A stretch of DNA of 8,252 nucleotides from an uncultured Lachnospiraceae bacterium. GTDB lineage: Bacteria; Bacillota; Clostridia; Lachnospirales; Lachnospiraceae. The first letter of the stretch is position 1, and each line of letters starts with the position of its first letter. A program made the translations under genes and the position numbers. The notes under the pieces are model-generated. The model saw only the letters and a list, made by a program, of their open reading frames with translations, was not told where the DNA came from and searched no databases. Shown here piece by piece: positions 6,274 to 8,252 of this stretch. Location of the stretch: the NCBI GenBank assembly GCA_945834545.1, contig CAMAHO010000105.1, positions 1 to 8,252 on the forward strand, written 5' to 3'.

Positions 6274-6693
6274 ATGACGACAGAAAAGGAATTAAAGTGG
6301 ACAAAACAGAGAAAACATGTGAGAGAAATCTTGGAGACAGCAGAAATGCCCTTGACCGCTGGTCAGATTTTCGCCAAGCTGCCAACAGAGGAACAGGAGC
6401 ACTATGCTCTTTCCACAATTTATCGCATTCTGGCTGCCTTTGAGGAGCATCAGCTCGTCAATAAAAGTACCTGGATGGGAGACCAGACGGTGACTTATGA
6501 ATGGAATTTCGGAGAACACAAGCATTTTGCGGTTTGTCTGGATTGTCATAAAAGAATTGCCCTGGAGCATTGTCCTATCGCTCTGCTTCCTTTCCGCAAA
6601 CATGCGGAGGAGTTCACGATTACAGACCATAAGCTGGAGCTGTATGGGTACTGTAAGGATTGTAATAAACTGCATCAGGCAGAGGAACATTAG
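6274..6693 (+). CDS. Fur-family metal-responsive transcriptional regulator
   Basis: The 139-residue cytoplasmic DNA-binding protein has the two-part Fur layout. The N-terminal winged helix (about 8-80) includes TKQRKHVREILE and the recognition region HYALSTIYRILAAFEEHQLV (43-62). The C-terminal dimerisation and metal domain begins HKHFAVCLDC, with H82, H84, C88 and C91, and ends YCKDCNKLH with C127 and C130; the two CxxC pairs form the structural zinc site known in this family. D118 and H119 are further ligand candidates. GAGG lies six bases before the ATG. It follows the exporter by 199 bases, and the next gene starts two bases after its stop. Sequence alone does not settle whether it is Fur, Zur, PerR or Mur type. 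The Fur-box-like palindrome at 5161-5195 is its most likely target, which would make the cluster self-regulated. Confidence 0.92.
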   Translation: MTTEKELKWTKQRKHVREILETAEMPLTAGQIFAKLPTEEQEHYALSTIYRILAAFEEHQLVNKSTWMGDQTVTYEWNFGEHKHFAVCLDCHKRIALEHCPIALLPFRKHAEEFTITDHKLELYGYCKDCNKLHQAEEH

Positions 6694-6695
6694 GT

Positions 6696-7553
6696 ATGGA
6701 TTTTCACTATCTGGAGAATACTAATCAAATAGAAATCACAAAATATCTGGGAAAAGATAGCATTGTAACCATTCCAGAGAAGATGGACGAAAAGCCTGTC
6801 ACCTCCATTGGTTCGAAGGCGTTTCTAAGCTGTGGGGAGGTCACAGCCTTATATCTTCCTAAGACCATTCACACAGTAGGCGACTGGGCCTTTTGTCATA
6901 TGAAAAGCCTGCGGAAATTATCTGTAGAAACGATACCGACTTTCGGACGACAGGTGTGGAAGGGCTGTCCGATGTTAAGTGAAATAGAGGTACGAGGACT
7001 GGATAACCAGGATGTATCGAGATTAGCAGCCTCCGGTATTCCGTTTTGGAATGACACTATGAAGGCCCTGAAAGAATCTCTGGCGGACAATAATTTGAAG
7101 AACTGGTTTTTTCAATACGACAATGCTTTGATGTTGTATTTACAAAAGCCGCTGGATGAGGGCTTTGTGCCCGGCTTTGTGGGTTGGTTCGACGATGGGG
7201 ATGTGGAGGACGATAGGGTAAGCTACAAGAAGGATGAGATAAAAAAGAGAGTTTTTTTCGTGCTCCAGCGGCTGCAATATAACAGTTTTCTTCAGAAAGA
7301 AGCTCAGGATTTCTATGTTAGGAAGCTTTTAGAGGAAAACAGCAAGTCGGATTTGTTAGAGGCTTTGTCCCATAAACCTCTGTGTGATGATGTGGAAAAG
7401 TTGAAGCAATTTCGCGCTATTGGTGGATTTCGTATTCTGGAGGCCAAGGTTCTGTTGGAGCACATTGATATGCCGGAGCCTGAGGTCACAGCATTTTTGT
7501 TATCCTGTACGAAGGATGAGGGAGACGATTTTTTTGCTACCCTTACTCTTTAG
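6696..7553 (+). CDS. Short intracellular LRR_5 (BspA-type) protein
   Basis: This 285-residue protein has an N-terminal leucine-rich repeat region of the LRR_5/BspA kind at about 20-105: VTSIGSKAFLSC (35-46) and HTVGDWAFCHMKSLRKLSV (59-77), with a third, weaker unit to about 100 (FGRQVWKGCPMLSEIEV). The remaining residues look alpha-helical, including charged stretches such as KKDEIKKRVFFVLQRL, and I do not recognise them. Most BspA-type proteins are secreted, but this one has no signal peptide, so it should act inside the cell, probably binding a protein partner. It starts two bases after the Fur stop codon, with AGAGG at 6681-6685 inside the fur gene, so translation is probably coupled. Some Lachnospiraceae proteins of this build sit near small acidic proteins, as here; that is a recollection, not a verified fact. 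Confidence 0.8.
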   Translation: MDFHYLENTNQIEITKYLGKDSIVTIPEKMDEKPVTSIGSKAFLSCGEVTALYLPKTIHTVGDWAFCHMKSLRKLSVETIPTFGRQVWKGCPMLSEIEVRGLDNQDVSRLAASGIPFWNDTMKALKESLADNNLKNWFFQYDNALMLYLQKPLDEGFVPGFVGWFDDGDVEDDRVSYKKDEIKKRVFFVLQRLQYNSFLQKEAQDFYVRKLLEENSKSDLLEALSHKPLCDDVEKLKQFRAIGGFRILEAKVLLEHIDMPEPEVTAFLLSCTKDEGDDFFATLTL

Positions 7554-7595
7554 GATAGCAAGTGGGATACAGAGAGTTATGTTAGGGAGGATACT

Positions 7596-7805
7596 ATGGC
7601 ACACAATTCTGTGGATGTAGATGAGATTGTAAAATTATTAGACCAGCTTACGGAAAACGGCGACAGCAGAATCAAAGTACAGATGGCAGAGGAGCCTACG
7701 GGAGAGGTGGAAAGAAAATACCATTTGGGCAGATGTGATATCGGCAGTGCTTTTGATTGTGGGACTCCCATTCCGGTGGAGGATGATAAGCAGGAGGGTA
7801 GCTAA
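7596..7805 (+). CDS. Small acidic Cys-containing protein of unknown function
   Basis: The 69-residue protein starts 42 bases after the LRR gene with a strong ribosome site: GGGAGG ends five bases before the ATG. The N-terminal half (about 6-20, VDVDEIVKLLDQLTE) should form an amphipathic helix. It is followed by RIKV and a tail with the motif HLGRCDIGSAFDCGTP (43-58), in which H43, C47 and C55 could bind a metal or form a disulfide. The protein is acidic and has no membrane segment. I cannot name a family. The ribosome site, sensible composition and position at the end of the cluster argue that it is real. It lies in the same frame as the LRR gene, separated by one TAG and 14 open codons. Confidence 0.75.
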   Translation: MAHNSVDVDEIVKLLDQLTENGDSRIKVQMAEEPTGEVERKYHLGRCDIGSAFDCGTPIPVEDDKQEGS

Positions 7806-7897
7806 TAGAAGACTCCTTTGCAGTACCTGAGAAAAGATACCTTTTTTCCTCTGAAGAACTGTATAAAAAATGTCTAAAAATTTTTTTAAAAAAAGTG

Positions 7898-7926
7898 TTG
7901 CATTTTTGAAAACTATGTAATATAAT
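7898..7926 (+). promoter_or_regulatory. tRNA-Lys promoter
   Basis: TTGCAT (7898-7903) and a perfect TATAAT (7921-7926) are exactly 17 bases apart, 32 bases before the mature tRNA. A run of A and T tracts at about 7875-7894, directly upstream of the -35 box, could act as an UP element. The stretch from 7806 to there holds no gene and no clear terminator for the preceding cluster. Confidence 0.85.
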
Positions 7927-7958
7927 ATCCCTTGCGTTGAGAAAACAACACATAGTAA

Positions 7959-8031
7959 GCGCGATTAGCTCAGTTGGTAGAGCACCTGACTCTTAATCAG
8001 GGTGTCCAGGGTTCGAGCCCCTGATCGCGCA
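7959..8031 (+). tRNA. tRNA-Lys (anticodon CUU)
   Basis: The complete 73-base cloverleaf has an acceptor stem GCGCGAT (7959-7965) with ATCGCGC (8024-8030) and discriminator A8031. The D arm is GCTC/GAGC, and the anticodon stem CCTGA/TCAGG encloses CT-CTT-AA with anticodon CTT at 7992-7994, which reads AAG codons for lysine. The T arm is CAGGG-TTCGAGC-CCCTG. All stems pair perfectly. CCA is not encoded and must be added after transcription. Confidence 0.98.
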
Positions 8032-8036
8032 TCGAA

Positions 8037-8080
8037 GAACTGATTTTGGAGACATAGGAGCTCTGGGGTCGGTTCTTTTT
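8037..8080 (+). terminator. Intrinsic terminator of tRNA-Lys
   Basis: GAACTGATTTTGGAG (8037-8051) pairs as RNA with CTCTGGGGTCGGTTC (8061-8075) over 15 bases, six of them G-U pairs, around a short loop, and is followed by TTTTT (8076-8080). It starts six bases after the tRNA. Confidence 0.85.
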
Positions 8081-8100
8081 GCGTGTACTACAAGCACTGC

Positions 8101-8170
8101 AAAAATAGAGAAGCCCACATTCTCCGAGCCGAGCTTGCTCGAGCGAGAGAAAGTGGGCTTCTCTATTTTT
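8101..8170. terminator. Long perfect hairpin, probable bidirectional terminator
   Basis: An 18-bp perfect inverted repeat (8101-8118 with 8153-8170) begins AAAAATAGAG and ends CTCTATTTTT, so the stem is flanked by A5 and T5 and can end transcription from either side. The inner part (TTCTC with GAGAA and GAGC-rich sequence) extends the stem after a mismatch. It would back up the tRNA terminator and stop transcription arriving from the right. The 82 bases after it contain a CATGAG/CTCATG inverted repeat (8189-8214) and no gene that I can support. Confidence 0.75.
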
Positions 8171-8252
8171 ATAGCGCGCCAGCGCGACATGAGCAGAGCT
8201 TGTAGCCCTCATGGAAAACCAAATTTTAATTCTGATTTTGTGTTCTATGCTC

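Noticed and set aside
7993..8212. Minus-strand open frames over the tRNA and the terminal hairpin
   Set aside because: They overlap a perfect tRNA cloverleaf and two hairpins, with no ribosome site or domain.
1..8252. CRISPR array, phage genes, toxin-antitoxin pair or known defence system
   Set aside because: No regularly spaced direct repeats, and no integrase, capsid, nuclease or toxin-like proteins were seen. The repeats present are inverted and irregularly spaced.

Overview
The window looks like a piece of a Clostridia chromosome, most likely Lachnospiraceae. The reasons are a moderate-to-low GC content, strong AGGAGG-type ribosome binding sites, near-consensus TTGACA/TATAAT promoters, a tRNA gene without an encoded CCA end, and the style of the proteins (ProX-type deacylase, GH31 glycosidase, short LRR_5/BspA protein). 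This assignment is inference from sequence style; no database search was possible.

Layout. Positions 62-2251 hold three minus-strand genes, read in the order membrane-anchored propeller-like protein (1232-2251), Nudix hydrolase (681-1163) and ProX-type Ala-tRNA(Pro) deacylase (62-610). A likely promoter for the first lies at 2278-2307. A 331-bp, almost fully palindromic repeat element (2311-2641) separates this unit from a divergent plus-strand gene for a cytoplasmic GH31 alpha-glycosidase (2721-5078), which has its own extended -10 promoter.

From 5134 rightwards lies a plus-strand cluster: a strong promoter with a Fur-box-like palindrome over its -10/+1 region, a heavy-metal exporter of the ArsP_2 (PF11449) type (5214-6074), a Fur-family regulator (6274-6693), a short intracellular LRR_5 protein (6696-7553) and a 69-residue acidic Cys protein (7596-7805). 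The simplest reading is a metal-responsive unit, controlled by the regulator it encodes, with two uncharacterised proteins at its end. After that come a tRNA-Lys(CUU) gene with its own promoter and terminator (7898-8080) and a long perfect hairpin (8101-8170). The last 82 bases show no gene that I can support.

The clearest structure that the genes do not explain is a family of 34-35 bp GGGGAC...GTCCCC modules. One copy lies just past the stop of the ProX gene and one just past the stop of the GH31 gene. Two more, in inverted orientation, form the ends of the 331-bp element, which resembles a REPIN or MITE. A degenerate fragment of that element's core sits between the exporter and the Fur gene. 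No transposase is present in the window.
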